Origin: Bifidobacterium olomucense
GTDB lineage: Bacteria; Actinomycetota; Actinomycetes; Actinomycetales; Bifidobacteriaceae
Length of the DNA: 64,000 nt
Assembly (NCBI RefSeq): GCF_012932375.1
Contig: NZ_JAAIIG010000002.1
Span: 186,001 to 250,000 of the forward strand
Reading direction: 5' to 3'
Part shown: piece after piece, positions 54,854-64,000 of the stretch
Layout: every line of letters starts with the position of its first letter
Position numbering within the stretch: the stretch's first letter is position 1
Program-made: the position numbers and the translations under genes
The notes under the pieces: model-generated
Database searches by the model: none
Seen by the model: the letters and a program-made list of their open reading frames with translations, nothing else
Told to the model about the DNA's origin: nothing

Positions 54854-55399
54854 CTATTGCAACAGCTGTTCAAGGCGCTGCAGCACCTTGCATACCGTCT
54901 GCATACGAACCGCTTCGCGAGTGCCAGTCAGACGCAGCTCCACCGCTTCGACTGATTCCCCTCGGCCTGACTTGTACCCAGCCGGCAGACGCAATCCGAT
55001 ATACACCAAGCCGGCCGGCTTGTCACCATCCGGACCAGGTCCCGCCACTCCCGTAGTGGACAATCCGATAATCCGACCATTATATTCCGCCTGATCGTAC
55101 AGGGCAGCAGTAGCCTGCGCCATCTGACAAGCCACTTGCGGATGCACGGCGCCCTCTCGTTCCAGCAAGTCACGATCGACGTCAAGTACGGACGCTTTGG
55201 CTTTGATATCGTACGTAACCGCCGACCCCAGAAATACATGTGACGCACCGGGTATGCGCACAAAGGCATCCGCAAGCAAACCGCCGGTCAATGATTCGGC
55301 GCAGGCGATCTTTATTCCACGTGCTTCGCAGATGTGCAGAATTCTCGCAGCGGCGACATCACAAGCCTGCTGTATCTCAACACAAGTCGCATCACCCAT
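54854..55399 (-). CDS. cinA: CinA C-terminal domain family, nicotinamide-nucleotide amidase
   Basis: A 181-residue protein. AESLTGGLLADAFVRIPGAS carries the active-site Ser motif, and STTGVAGPGPDGDKPAGLVY and RLTGTREAVRMQTV complete the PncC/CinA-C pattern. It deamidates nicotinamide mononucleotide to nicotinic acid mononucleotide in pyridine nucleotide recycling. Only the amidase domain is present; the N-terminal MocF-like domain of long CinA is absent. Upstream of clgR on the same strand (117-base gap). Confidence 0.9.
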   Translation of the reverse strand: MGDATCVEIQQACDVAAARILHICEARGIKIACAESLTGGLLADAFVRIPGASHVFLGSAVTYDIKAKASVLDVDRDLLEREGAVHPQVACQMAQATAALYDQAEYNGRIIGLSTTGVAGPGPDGDKPAGLVYIGLRLPAGYKSGRGESVEAVELRLTGTREAVRMQTVCKVLQRLEQLLQ

Positions 55400-55442
55400 G
55401 ACAACATCACTTTCACCTATAGGATCCAGTCATCCTAATTAC

Positions 55443-55473
55443 AAAAATGGGATGCAGCTCATGCCGCATCCCA
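55443..55473 (-). terminator. Terminator after pgsA
   Basis: TGGGATGC and GCATCCCA form an 8-base stem with inner GC pairs, followed on the minus strand by TTTTTG. It separates ftsK-pgsA from cinA-clgR. Confidence 0.8.
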
Positions 55474-55505
55474 CCCCATATCTCATCTGCTCGGATTCGG
55501 AAGCA

Positions 55506-56198
55506 TTACCGCTCCGCCCGCTTCGGCGCCGCGAACGTGTTGTACAGGTACACTCCACCGGAATACAGGCACAGCACCAGCGCCACATAGATGATGGCGT
55601 AGGTCAGCACATAGTACACGGTGATCCACATCGGCGTGGTCTGTCCTGCGGCAAACGACCAGAATGGCAGCAGCAGCATGGACAGGCCCACACATTGGAA
55701 CACGGTCTTCAGCTTACCCGGCCATGCGGCGGCGATAACCTTGCCGCCAGGACGCTCCATCACGAAGAAGCGCATGACGGTGATGCCGATCTCACGAACC
55801 AGGAACAGGACCACGACTATCCAGCCCCAGATAGGATTGCCGAACTCGTTGAAAGCTGCGGCTACCACCAGCGCACCACCGGTGAGCAGCTTATCCGCGA
55901 TCGGATCCATCAGCTTGCCCATTTCAGTGACCTGATTGTATGTACGGGCCATCCATCCATCGATCTTATCGGTGGAGGCGGCGATGATGAACAGCACCGC
56001 CGCGACCCAACGCAGCGTCAGATTATCTGCGCCCCATGCGCCGGCCATGATGTCCAGCACCAGAAAAATGACCACCAGCACGATACGCGAATACGTGACC
56101 AGATTCGGCGGCGCATTCCAACCATCGAAAATCGACGCCTTGGCTTCGGCTTGGACCTCGGCCTGTTTATCCGTTGATTCACTACTCATATCGCTCAC
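55506..56198 (-). CDS. pgsA: CDP-diacylglycerol--glycerol-3-phosphate 3-phosphatidyltransferase
   Basis: A 230-residue membrane enzyme that starts phosphatidylglycerol synthesis. The CDP-alcohol phosphotransferase motif D-x2-DG-x2-AR-x8-G-x3-D is seen as STDKIDGWMARTYNQVTEMG followed by KLMDPIADKL. About five membrane helices. Start is GTG 56196-56198 or, nine bases later, ATG; neither has a well-placed ribosome site. Seventy bases after ftsK on the same strand. Confidence 0.9.
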   Translation of the reverse strand: MSDMSSESTDKQAEVQAEAKASIFDGWNAPPNLVTYSRIVLVVIFLVLDIMAGAWGADNLTLRWVAAVLFIIAASTDKIDGWMARTYNQVTEMGKLMDPIADKLLTGGALVVAAAFNEFGNPIWGWIVVVLFLVREIGITVMRFFVMERPGGKVIAAAWPGKLKTVFQCVGLSMLLLPFWSFAAGQTTPMWITVYYVLTYAIIYVALVLCLYSGGVYLYNTFAAPKRAER

Positions 56199-56267
56199 AC
56201 TACCCTTACACTTCTACCTTAGACGGCAATCCACATGATGCGTTGACTTGGTACCAGCAATCGACTG

Positions 56268-59267
56268 TCATGCTCCCCCAAGTTCACCTTGTTCGGGGGC
56301 GGAGGGCGTGAGCGAGCTGGTTTCACCGCGGATGAACGCCAAGACTTGCGGGAGATCCTGCGGCTGGACGAGCACTTCGCGCGCCTTGGAACCTTCGGAC
56401 GGACCGACTACGCCACGAGACTCCAACAGATCCATCAAGCGACCGGCCTTGGCAAAGCCGACGCGCAGCTTCCTTTGCAGCATGGATGTGGAGCCGAACT
56501 GCGAAGTGACCACCAGCTCGGCAGCCTGCAGCAGCACATCCATATCGTCACCGATCTCCTCGTCCGGCTCCATGGAATCCTTTTTCTCGGCTTCCTTGGC
56601 CATCTGTTCGATGTCCTCACGATACTTCGGCTTGCGTTGGGTGCGCACGAACTCCACGGCCTTGCGAATCTCGGATTCGGAAACCCACGAGCCTTGCACA
56701 CGAATTGGTTTGGCGGAACCCATCGGCAGGAACAGGGCGTCACCCTGGCCGATCAACGTCTCGGCACCGGTCGTATCGAGAATGACTCGGGAATCAGTGG
56801 CCGAAGACGTGGCGAAAGCAAGGCGGGAGGGAATATTCGCCTTGATCAAACCTGTTACCACGTCCACAGACGGACGCTGGGTGGCGAGCACGAGATGCAC
56901 GCCGGCAGCTCGGGCGAGCTGCGTGATGCGCTGGATGGAGCTCTCCACATCATTCTTGGCCACCATCATCAGATCAGCCATCTCGTCCACCACCACAAGG
57001 ATGTACGGGTATGGAGCCACCTTGCGTTTGGAGCCAAGCGGCGCATGTACCTTGCCGGCACGCACGGCCTCGTTGAAGTCCTTGACATGGCGGAATCCGA
57101 AGAATTCCAGATCGGAATACCGGGCATCCATCTCCTTGACCACCCATTCCAAAGCCTGTGCGGCCTTCTTCGGGTCGGTGATAATAGGAGTCAGAAGGTG
57201 CGGGATGCCCGCATACGCCGAAAGCTCCACACGCTTGGGATCCACCATGATCAGACGCACTTGATCAGGAGTGGCGCGCATGATCAGCGAAGTCAGCATC
57301 GAATTGATGAAGCTGGACTTACCGGAACCTGTGGCACCGGCCACCAACAGATGCGGCATCTTGGTCAGATCGGCAGTCACAAAGTGGCCTTCCACATCCT
57401 TGCCGATACCGGTAAGCATCGGGTTCGGGTCACCGACCGCCTTGTCGGAGCGCAGCACATCGCCAAGATGCACGATCTCACGGTCCTCGTTCGGAATCTC
57501 GATGCCGATGGCCGACTTGCCTGGAATCGGGGAAAGGATGCGCACATCCGAACTGGCCACCGCATAGGCGATGTTCTTTTGCAAGTTGGTGACTTTCTCC
57601 ACCTTGACGCCGGGGCCGAGCTCCACCTCATATTGAGTAACGGACGGACCACGCAGGAAGCCGACCACTTTCGCATCCACGTTGAACTGCTGGAACGTAC
57701 TGGTCAGGGCGCGAATAACGCGATCATTGGCCGGCGTGCGCATCGCATGCGGCTGACCCTTGGCGAGCAGGTTCAGATCAGGCAGCTGATACGGCTTGTT
57801 GGCCTCATCATCGGCACTCGGCCCATCACCGTCAGCAGGGCTGCTGACATCCGCGTTCCCAGCGCCGCTGCCATCTGCGTCAGCCCCGGCATAAGCACCG
57901 GTCGCACCCGCAGATGCTCCGGCAGACGTAGCGGCGGCACCGACGCCCATGCCCGCCCCCGACAAAGCCACAGTGCCGGTGCCGGCACCAGCGGCTTGCA
58001 GGGCACTTGGAGCCCAGGGATCGTCTCCCGGCTCAACAGTGGTTCCAGCGGCACCGGCTGGCATCATCACCGTTCCGTCACCGCCGGCCGGCATAACCAC
58101 GGTACCGCCGCCGGCTACCATGCGGGGCTCTGCCACGGCGGACGAGGCATCGGCAACGCCAGAGGCAAGCGCACCACCCGCGCGCAAAGCCTCACCAGCA
58201 GCGCCATGCGCATGCCCCTCATAAGAGGAAGACGCTATAGTACGGCCAATGTTCCCCATGATCTCGCCGGTTCCGGGATCAACCAACGGCGTCTCGGCAG
58301 CGGCACCATGCTGGCTTGCCGCACGGTCAAACGGATCATCGGCTGCATACCTGTCCAGTCTGCGATCATCCTCCTTGCCATGCTTGCGTCCGAACAGACG
58401 CGCAAACAATCCCGGCTTGCCCGAACCTGGGGATGCGTCCACGTCGGTTTCGGATTCACTGCCGTCATGAGACGGCACACCGTCGGCGAAAGCCAACGTG
58501 GCGTCCCCCAGACGCACCTCATTGGGGAATTGATCGCCTTCGCCGCTCCCCTGGCCTTCCTTGCGGTACTCGTCGCCACGCAATTTGGCCAGCAGCCAAC
58601 GGGCACGATCCGGCAGATCGGTGACGTGCGTGCCCGTGATCATCAGTACGGAGAACAATCCGACCACCACGAACACAATGATGGCGAATACGTTTGAAAG
58701 TCCCCAAGCCAACGGAGAGCCGAGCGCGAAACCGACCAGCCCTCCGGCGGATTGCAGGATACGGATATCGAACTTGACATGATCGGCGGCAACGGCCACA
58801 TCGATAATCGAACAAATCGACCACATGAGCAGCACCCAACCGGCCACGACACGAGGATTATTCGATTTCTTGCCGCTATTGCGCATAAGTCGAAACGCGA
58901 TGCCTGCCAGCAACACCGGAAGCACCACGCTCATCACGCCAAGCACACCGGCCGCGATGGCGTGCAGGAACTGGCCGAACACCCCGTTGACGCGGAACCA
59001 TTCGGACGCACAGAACAACACGGCCAATATCAGCAGGAGGAAGCACAGTCCGTCACGCCGATAGGCCGGATCATATTCGCCGACGCCGGTGACGGCACGT
59101 ACGCCGGCACCGAACGCGCGCGGAATCGCCAGCAGAATCTTCTTGCCCATCGGCTCGGGTTCAAGATCCACTTCCGGTTGGACCCGGGTCTCGCCATCAT
59201 GCGTGGCGTCCATCGACCCTTTGGTTTTTCGGGATTTCGTACTATTGGAGGATGCTGTTCGTGCCAT
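56268..59267 (-). CDS. ftsK: DNA translocase FtsK/SpoIIIE
   Basis: A 999-residue septal DNA pump. Four to five N-terminal membrane helices (about residues 70-230), a long Ala/Gly/Ser/Asp linker (about 270-480), then the motor: alpha domain, Walker [17 protein letters not shown], Walker B-like [15 protein letters not shown], and the C-terminal gamma winged helix ([20 protein letters not shown]) that reads DNA polarity sequences. Start ATG 59265-59267 has no Shine-Dalgarno but a TAGAAT -10-like element ends 10 bases upstream. In-frame upstream ATGs cross the divergent fic gene's promoter. Confidence 0.94.
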   Translation of the reverse strand: MARTASSNSTKSRKTKGSMDATHDGETRVQPEVDLEPEPMGKKILLAIPRAFGAGVRAVTGVGEYDPAYRRDGLCFLLLILAVLFCASEWFRVNGVFGQFLHAIAAGVLGVMSVVLPVLLAGIAFRLMRNSGKKSNNPRVVAGWVLLMWSICSIIDVAVAADHVKFDIRILQSAGGLVGFALGSPLAWGLSNVFAIIVFVVVGLFSVLMITGTHVTDLPDRARWLLAKLRGDEYRKEGQGSGEGDQFPNEVRLGDATLAFADGVPSHDGSESETDVDASPGSGKPGLFARLFGRKHGKEDDRRLDRYAADDPFDRAASQHGAAAETPLVDPGTGEIMGNIGRTIASSSYEGHAHGAAGEALRAGGALASGVADASSAVAEPRMVAGGGTVVMPAGGDGTVMMPAGAAGTTVEPGDDPWAPSALQAAGAGTGTVALSGAGMGVGAAATSAGASAGATGAYAGADADGSGAGNADVSSPADGDGPSADDEANKPYQLPDLNLLAKGQPHAMRTPANDRVIRALTSTFQQFNVDAKVVGFLRGPSVTQYEVELGPGVKVEKVTNLQKNIAYAVASSDVRILSPIPGKSAIGIEIPNEDREIVHLGDVLRSDKAVGDPNPMLTGIGKDVEGHFVTADLTKMPHLLVAGATGSGKSSFINSMLTSLIMRATPDQVRLIMVDPKRVELSAYAGIPHLLTPIITDPKKAAQALEWVVKEMDARYSDLEFFGFRHVKDFNEAVRAGKVHAPLGSKRKVAPYPYILVVVDEMADLMMVAKNDVESSIQRITQLARAAGVHLVLATQRPSVDVVTGLIKANIPSRLAFATSSATDSRVILDTTGAETLIGQGDALFLPMGSAKPIRVQGSWVSESEIRKAVEFVRTQRKPKYREDIEQMAKEAEKKDSMEPDEEIGDDMDVLLQAAELVVTSQFGSTSMLQRKLRVGFAKAGRLMDLLESRGVVGPSEGSKAREVLVQPQDLPQVLAFIRGETSSLTPSAPEQGELGGA

Positions 59268-59374
59268 AACGGGTTTGATTCTACTCGGTGACGCGGTCTT
59301 AGCGGGCCGCTTCCGCCGCCCCGCATGGCGATGAACTTCATGCGTTGATACCTCACACGCGTGCAATCATGCTT

Positions 59375-59380
59375 TATCAT
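59375..59380 (+). promoter_or_regulatory. -10 element of the leaderless fic-like gene
   Basis: TATCAT ends 7 bases before ATG 59388 with no Shine-Dalgarno. No convincing -35. Confidence 0.45.
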
Positions 59381-59387
59381 GGGTTGC

Positions 59388-60200
59388 ATGACACCCGCAG
59401 AGCGTGCGAGCGCAGTCGCATTTGCACTCAGGAACTGCGCATTGGAAGCTATGACGCCGGGCGAGGCAACGATGCGCGCCGCGGCTGCCTACGAACGCGG
59501 TCATGAAGACGTGACGCATCTTATCGATGTAGCCGACGAGCAAACCGCCATACGTTTGCATACCGCTGCCGGCTCTGCCGCCGGCGATCGACTTGCCGAC
59601 GGCAGTCTGGATGATCATGCCACGGACCGCGCCGACGCCGTATTTGCCAGAACCGTACTGTTGGCGGAACGTCGGTGGAATCCGTCCGGTGATTTGGATG
59701 AGCTGATTGCCATTCACCGTGGGCTTTTCGAAGGCGTCTTTGACGACGCCGGCAAATTGCGTACGGCGAATACCACACGGGAAGTGACCGGTGACCGGGC
59801 ATTGGCATCCAATCCCGAGGTCTTCTTCCCCGCTGCACTGATCGAGACCGGAGCGCACAACATCGCGATGGAATTGGCGGAGAAACGCAACCTGCATGCC
59901 ATGGACAGGGACGTGTTCGTGCATGCGTTCGCGTCGATTTATGACGAGTTAGGCTACCTGCACCCGTTCCGAGGCGGCAATGCCATGGTGCTGCGCATAT
60001 TCGGCTCTCGGCTCGCACATGACGCCGGATGGGACCTTGATTGGGGTGAAGTAACCAGAACCGCATATCGTACGGCCAAACATACGGCGTATCGTGGGGA
60101 TATCTCCGCGTTTGAGCGCATGTTCGCATCGATGCTGCGTCCAGCGAATCCCACACGAGTGTTTCTCATCGCCGGTTGGGATCAAGGTCCCGCCCACTGA
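59388..60200 (+). CDS. Fic-fold protein with degenerate active-site motif
   Basis: A 270-residue protein. Fic-type features: the IHRGLFEGVFDDAGKLRTAN segment, FFPAALIETGAHNIAMELAE, and the central motif HPFRGGNAMVLRIF. Fic enzymes transfer AMP to target proteins and need HPFx(D/E)GN(G/K)R. Here the catalytic His is kept, but the acidic metal ligand is Gly and the GR pair is Ala-Met, so ordinary AMPylation is doubtful. No inhibitory helix motif was recognised and no antitoxin gene is adjacent. It is divergent from ftsK and convergent with miaA. Confidence 0.82.
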   Translation: MTPAERASAVAFALRNCALEAMTPGEATMRAAAAYERGHEDVTHLIDVADEQTAIRLHTAAGSAAGDRLADGSLDDHATDRADAVFARTVLLAERRWNPSGDLDELIAIHRGLFEGVFDDAGKLRTANTTREVTGDRALASNPEVFFPAALIETGAHNIAMELAEKRNLHAMDRDVFVHAFASIYDELGYLHPFRGGNAMVLRIFGSRLAHDAGWDLDWGEVTRTAYRTAKHTAYRGDISAFERMFASMLRPANPTRVFLIAGWDQGPAH

Positions 60201-60248
60201 TCGATTCGCGATCGATTCGTTTCGGTTCATCGATTCGTTCATGCACCG

Positions 60249-61241
60249 CTATTCGCAGGCGATATCCCCCAGATGATGTTGTACATATTCATCGGCATGG
60301 GCATCGATGGGGTCGTAGTCGCCGGCGTCCGCATGGGCGATAATCGCCATCGCATTGTCCACGAGCTTGGGATTGAGGGCCTGCAGCCAATGGATACGCG
60401 GATCACGGCCGAACCAGCCCATCTGTTTGCGGGCGAGACGCTTGGTTTTCTGCGCGATGTCGCCGAACGCGTCATACTCATCCCAAATGCCGTCCAGCAG
60501 GTCGATGATCTGCTGATAGCCAAGCGCACGGACGGCTGTGGCACCGAGGCGAGGCCGCAGGCGTTCGACCTCTTCAACGAAACCGTTGGTCATCATCTGT
60601 TTGGTGCGCAGATCAATACGCCGGTCCAAGTCCTCGCGGCTTAGATCCAAGCCGATCTGCACCGAGGGAATCACGTATCGGTAGCGCGGCAGACTTGCCG
60701 AGTACGGTCGCCCGGTCAGTTCGATGACCTCCAGCGCACGGATGGTGCGACGGGGATTATGGGGATCCATTCGAGCAGCGGCCTCGGGATCCTTGGCCTT
60801 CAACTCATCGAACAACGCACCGGCGCCCTCGGTTTTCTCCCGCTCCTCATATTTGTTACGGATCTGCGGATCGGTACCGGGGAAGGTGATGTCGTCGATG
60901 GCAGCGCGCGCATACAATCCGGATCCACCTACCAGAATCGGGCGAATACCGCGCGACTTCAAGTCGGCGATGGTTTCTCGCGCAAGCTGTTGGAATCGGG
61001 CCACGCTCATCGACTCTTCCGGATCGATGATGTCGATGAGATGGTGAGGCACGGCCGCCTGCTCTTCGGCAGTGGGCTTGGCGGTACCAATATCCATGCC
61101 GCGGTACATCTGATAGGCGTCGGCGTTTACGATCTCGGCTCGCTCACCTTGCTCAGCCAATCGTTTGGCGATGGCGATGCCCAACCCGGTCTTGCCGGAT
61201 GCGGTCGGACCTACGACGGATACGACTCGTGGCGTTGTCAT
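60249..61241 (-). CDS. miaA: tRNA dimethylallyltransferase
   Basis: A 330-residue enzyme that adds a dimethylallyl group to A37 of tRNAs reading UNN codons. P-loop [45 protein letters not shown] and [13 protein letters not shown] are family landmarks. It is 29 bases after miaB, so both steps of the ms2i6A37 modification are encoded together. Converges with the fic-like gene. Confidence 0.96.
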   Translation of the reverse strand: MTTPRVVSVVGPTASGKTGLGIAIAKRLAEQGERAEIVNADAYQMYRGMDIGTAKPTAEEQAAVPHHLIDIIDPEESMSVARFQQLARETIADLKSRGIRPILVGGSGLYARAAIDDITFPGTDPQIRNKYEEREKTEGAGALFDELKAKDPEAAARMDPHNPRRTIRALEVIELTGRPYSASLPRYRYVIPSVQIGLDLSREDLDRRIDLRTKQMMTNGFVEEVERLRPRLGATAVRALGYQQIIDLLDGIWDEYDAFGDIAQKTKRLARKQMGWFGRDPRIHWLQALNPKLVDNAMAIIAHADAGDYDPIDAHADEYVQHHLGDIACE

Positions 61242-61270
61242 AACTTCGTTTCTTTTCTCCCGTTGACTGC

Positions 61271-62725
61271 TCAGTGGCGGACCGAATAGGTCTGGCCTGC
61301 CGCGATATCCGGGTCGGCAAGCAGATTATGGCGACCGGCATGGGTTACGGTCACCGTGACGAAATCACCGATCTCCGGCACCGGCTGGCCTTCAGGCACG
61401 CCGATATGCACCAGTACGCCGGTCTTTTCACGGCCGGAGACGCGGTGCGTATCGGAATCTTTCTTGCCGAGCTTGCCGGTGATCATCACTTCGACGTCAC
61501 GACCCACGAACCCTTCAAGATTCTCCTGCGTAATCTCCTCCTGCAGGGCCACCAGACGATCGAAACGCTCCTGCACCACGTCACGCGGAATCTGCTCCAT
61601 CTGAGCGGCCGGCGTACCCGGGCGCGGCGAGTAGATGAACATGAACGCAGTGGAGAATCGCGCCTTACGCACCACATCCAACGTGGCTTGGAAGTCCTCT
61701 TCTGTCTCCCCCGGGAAACCGACGATGATATCGGTGGAAATCTGCGCGTCCGGCATGGCTTCACGGATTCGTCCAAGAATGTCGAGGAACTTGGCCGAAC
61801 GGTAAGAACGGCGCATCGCGCGCAGAATACGGTCGGAACCGGATTGCAGTGGGAAATGCAGCTGATGCATGATGTTCGGCGTTTCAGCCATCGCGGCGAT
61901 CACATCGTCGGTGAACGCGGCCGGATGCGGAGACGTGAATCGTACACGTTCCAAACCCTCGATTTCGCCGCATGCGCGCAGCAACTTGCTGAACGCATAA
62001 CGATCGCCGATGCCATAACCATACGAATTCACGTTCTGACCGAGCAACGTGACCTCCTTGGCCCCGTCAGCTACGCATTGGCGGATCTCGGCAAGCACAT
62101 CGCCCGGTCTACGGTCTTTTTCCTTGCCGCGCGTAGTCGGCACAATGCAGAACGTGCAGGTGTTGTTGCATCCCACGGAAATCGCCACCCACGAGCTCAC
62201 GCGGGAGGCGCGTGCAGCCGGCAGCTGGCTTGGGAACTCCTGAAGCTGATCGCTGACCCTCACCTGAGGCTTATCGGTGGCTCGATTCTGGTCGAGCAGC
62301 TTCGGCAGATCCTCGATGTTTTTGGTGCCGAATACGGCGGCCACCCATGGCTTCTTCTTGGCGATCTCCTCACGGTCGAGCTGGGCCATGCAGCCACCCA
62401 CGGCAATCTGCAGATTCGGCCTCTGCAGTTTGATGCGGTTGAACAGACCGATGGTTCCGTACATGCGTTCGGCCGCATTCTCACGTACCGCACACGTGTT
62501 CAGCACAATCACATCGAAATCATGGGAATCGATCTGCTCCTGGGTGGCAGGCACATAGCCGTCGGCTTTGAGTACGCCGGCGATACGTTCGGAATCATGC
62601 ACGTTCATCTGGCAGCCGAGCGTATGGATATGGAATACGCCTTTGCCCCGCTCCCCGAGCAGACTATCAGTTCCACCGGCTGCAATCGAGGCACGCTCCG
62701 CCTCGGTCATCATGTCTTCATTCAT
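61271..62725 (-). CDS. miaB: tRNA-2-methylthio-N6-dimethylallyladenosine synthase
   Basis: A 484-residue radical-SAM methylthiotransferase that acts after MiaA. N-terminal domain Cys ligands in [17 protein letters not shown] and GGCMAQ; radical SAM cluster CNNTCTFC; C-terminal TRAM domain. It attaches sulfur and a methyl group at C2 of A37. Start ATG 62723-62725; two later in-frame ATGs exist. Upstream on the same strand is the flavin monooxygenase gene. Confidence 0.95.
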   Translation of the reverse strand: MNEDMMTEAERASIAAGGTDSLLGERGKGVFHIHTLGCQMNVHDSERIAGVLKADGYVPATQEQIDSHDFDVIVLNTCAVRENAAERMYGTIGLFNRIKLQRPNLQIAVGGCMAQLDREEIAKKKPWVAAVFGTKNIEDLPKLLDQNRATDKPQVRVSDQLQEFPSQLPAARASRVSSWVAISVGCNNTCTFCIVPTTRGKEKDRRPGDVLAEIRQCVADGAKEVTLLGQNVNSYGYGIGDRYAFSKLLRACGEIEGLERVRFTSPHPAAFTDDVIAAMAETPNIMHQLHFPLQSGSDRILRAMRRSYRSAKFLDILGRIREAMPDAQISTDIIVGFPGETEEDFQATLDVVRKARFSTAFMFIYSPRPGTPAAQMEQIPRDVVQERFDRLVALQEEITQENLEGFVGRDVEVMITGKLGKKDSDTHRVSGREKTGVLVHIGVPEGQPVPEIGDFVTVTVTHAGRHNLLADPDIAAGQTYSVRH

Positions 62726-62740
62726 AACGACCGATTCTAT

Positions 62741-62767
62741 CGTCCGGCCGTCACAGACAGCCGGACG
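62741..62767. terminator. Hairpin between the monooxygenase gene and miaB
   Basis: CGTCCGGC and GCCGGACG form an 8-base stem with an 11-base loop just after the monooxygenase stop. There is no T tract, so termination is uncertain. Confidence 0.4.
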
Positions 62768-62791
62768 AACAAAACATCGCGCCCAGCAAAC

Positions 62792-64000
62792 CTATGCGAG
62801 ATGGCGATAATGGGATCCGATGTGGTTTTCCGGCAGACGATCGCCACGGCCGAACAGACGATCACGCAGCGTGCTCCCCTCATATGCCGTCGGATACACG
62901 CCACGACGCTGCAATACCGGCACCACGTAATCGATGATGTCCTCCCAGGTGCCGGGCTCGACCACATAGGCCAGATTGAAACCGTCCACATCGGTCTCGG
63001 CAACGGTCTGCTGCATGGCATCGGCGACGGTTTCGCCCGATCCGACCACCACAGGACCACCGGTTGCATTGATACGTGCGCTGTCGCGCAACGTCCAACG
63101 TTCACCATCCGGGCCAGCTGCACCGGAGAGGCTGGAGACTGTGGTCTGGATCGCGTTCGTCGCCACCGGATCGAGTGGCTGGTCAAGATCATCCTTGGAC
63201 AGATCCACTCCCGACCATCCGGAGTTGAGCACCAAATTACCGGTTTCGGACGCGTAGCGGAAGTAGTCACGATACTTGGCTTGGGCCAATTCGTCGGTCT
63301 CATCGGCCACCACCGTCATCAATGCGTAGATACGCGCGTCATAGCGCCCACGACCCGAAGCCTCCAACGCATCGCGCATGTCGGCCACAGTACGTGCCAA
63401 CTGCGCTCTCGTCGGCGCGGCGACAAACATGGCTTCGGCATGCTGTGCAGCGAAACGGATACCCCTCGGCGAAGCTCCCGCTTGGAAAATCACCGGGGTA
63501 CGCTGCGGGCTGGGCTCGCACAAATGGATGCCCGGCACATCGAAATACTTGCCATGATGATTGATGGGATGCACTTTTGCCGGGTCGGCGAACGTGTCAT
63601 GTTCCGCGTCCATCACCACGGCGTCATCCTGCCAGGAACCCTCCCACAGCTTGTAGAGGACCTCCATGTACTCATCGGCGTGATCGTAGCGCTCATCGTG
63701 CGACATTTGGTCAGTATGACCCATATTGTTCGCGGCGGACCGCAGATAGCCGGTCACCACATTCCAACCGATACGCCCATTGGTGAGATGGTCGAGCGTG
63801 GACATGCGGCGGGCGAACGGGTACGGATGCTCATAGGCGGTGCCGGCGGTTATGCCGAAGCCCAAGTGCTCGGTTACCGCCGCCATGGCGCTGACCAGCA
63901 TCATCGGATCATTGATCGGGATTTTCGCGGCCGCACGCAATGCGGCGTCAGCGTTGCCCTCGTATACGTCGTACGGGCCCAACGCATCGGCGATGAAGAT
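62792..64000 (-). CDS. NtaA/DszA-type flavin-dependent monooxygenase (5' end outside window)
   Basis: 402 codons of a luciferase-like FMN-dependent enzyme are visible; the frame is open at base 64000. FIADALGPYDVYEGN, EHPYPFARRMSTLDHLTNGR and WNVVTGYLRSAANNMG match the NtaA/SnaA/DszA group that oxidises aminopolycarboxylates, thio-compounds or pristinamycin precursors. FQAGASPRGIRFAAQHAEAMF is also typical. The substrate cannot be told. The only apparent local start is a TTG within the conserved N-terminal region, so the true start is outside the window. Confidence 0.85.
   Translation of the reverse strand: MFIADALGPYDVYEGNADAALRAAAKIPINDPMMLVSAMAAVTEHLGFGITAGTAYEHPYPFARRMSTLDHLTNGRIGWNVVTGYLRSAANNMGHTDQMSHDERYDHADEYMEVLYKLWEGSWQDDAVVMDAEHDTFADPAKVHPINHHGKYFDVPGIHLCEPSPQRTPVIFQAGASPRGIRFAAQHAEAMFVAAPTRAQLARTVADMRDALEASGRGRYDARIYALMTVVADETDELAQAKYRDYFRYASETGNLVLNSGWSGVDLSKDDLDQPLDPVATNAIQTTVSSLSGAAGPDGERWTLRDSARINATGGPVVVGSGETVADAMQQTVAETDVDGFNLAYVVEPGTWEDIIDYVVPVLQRRGVYPTAYEGSTLRDRLFGRGDRLPENHIGSHYRHLA

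Overview
The window looks like a chromosomal segment of a Bifidobacterium, probably close to B. longum or B. breve. This is judged from moderately high GC with actinobacterial gene order (DUF3046-recA-recX next to rnpB; clgR-cinA-pgsA-ftsK), a sigma-A with a Lys-rich then Asp/Glu-rich N-terminus, several apparently leaderless mRNAs, and sugar ABC transporters without their own ATPase gene. No tRNA, rRNA, CRISPR array, insertion sequence or prophage was seen. The species is an inference; no database was searched.

Layout. 1-1658 (minus): LuxR-type response regulator and sensor kinase, the kinase cut by the window edge. 1897-5591 (plus): yraN-yifB-dprA, DNA uptake/processing genes. 5633-9345: sdhA and sdhB without membrane anchors, then an O-methyltransferase-like gene. 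9407-16793 (minus): a giant Lhr-type helicase, a ribokinase and an MFS transporter. 17017-20225 (plus): DUF4153 membrane protein and a secreted TAP-like hydrolase, behind a dense array of CGATAT sites. 20291-24984 (minus): parE, sigA and a DUF4192 gene. 25185-28633 (plus): polyprenyl synthase and a PASTA Ser/Thr kinase. 28836-30241: plsC and a small membrane protein.

30281-45754 is the accessory part: a plant-glycan (probably uronide) utilisation locus. It holds an ABC importer (two permeases and a lipoprotein), an intracellular GH28-like enzyme, two GPH-family transporters, a GH115-like enzyme, a LacI repressor, and a 751-residue protein in which a complete LacI repressor is fused to a complete, signal-less extracellular-type solute-binding protein. 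An isolated trpD sits in the middle. Three promoters of the locus share tandem GTTGCC-like repeats, which suggests a common regulon. The LacI-SBP fusion is the most unusual object in the window.

45853-64000 returns to core genes: secA, the long hibernation factor, a membrane protein paired with a winged-helix regulator behind twin palindromes, rnpB, recX, recA with a LexA-type box, DUF3046, clgR, cinA, pgsA, ftsK, a Fic-fold protein with a degenerate active-site motif, miaA, miaB and a 5'-truncated flavin monooxygenase.

Working together: the transporters at 31.7-41.1 kb would bring glycan fragments into the cytoplasm, where the GH28-like and GH115-like enzymes, both without signal peptides, would remove uronic acids. 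The two LacI-type proteins would sense the products.
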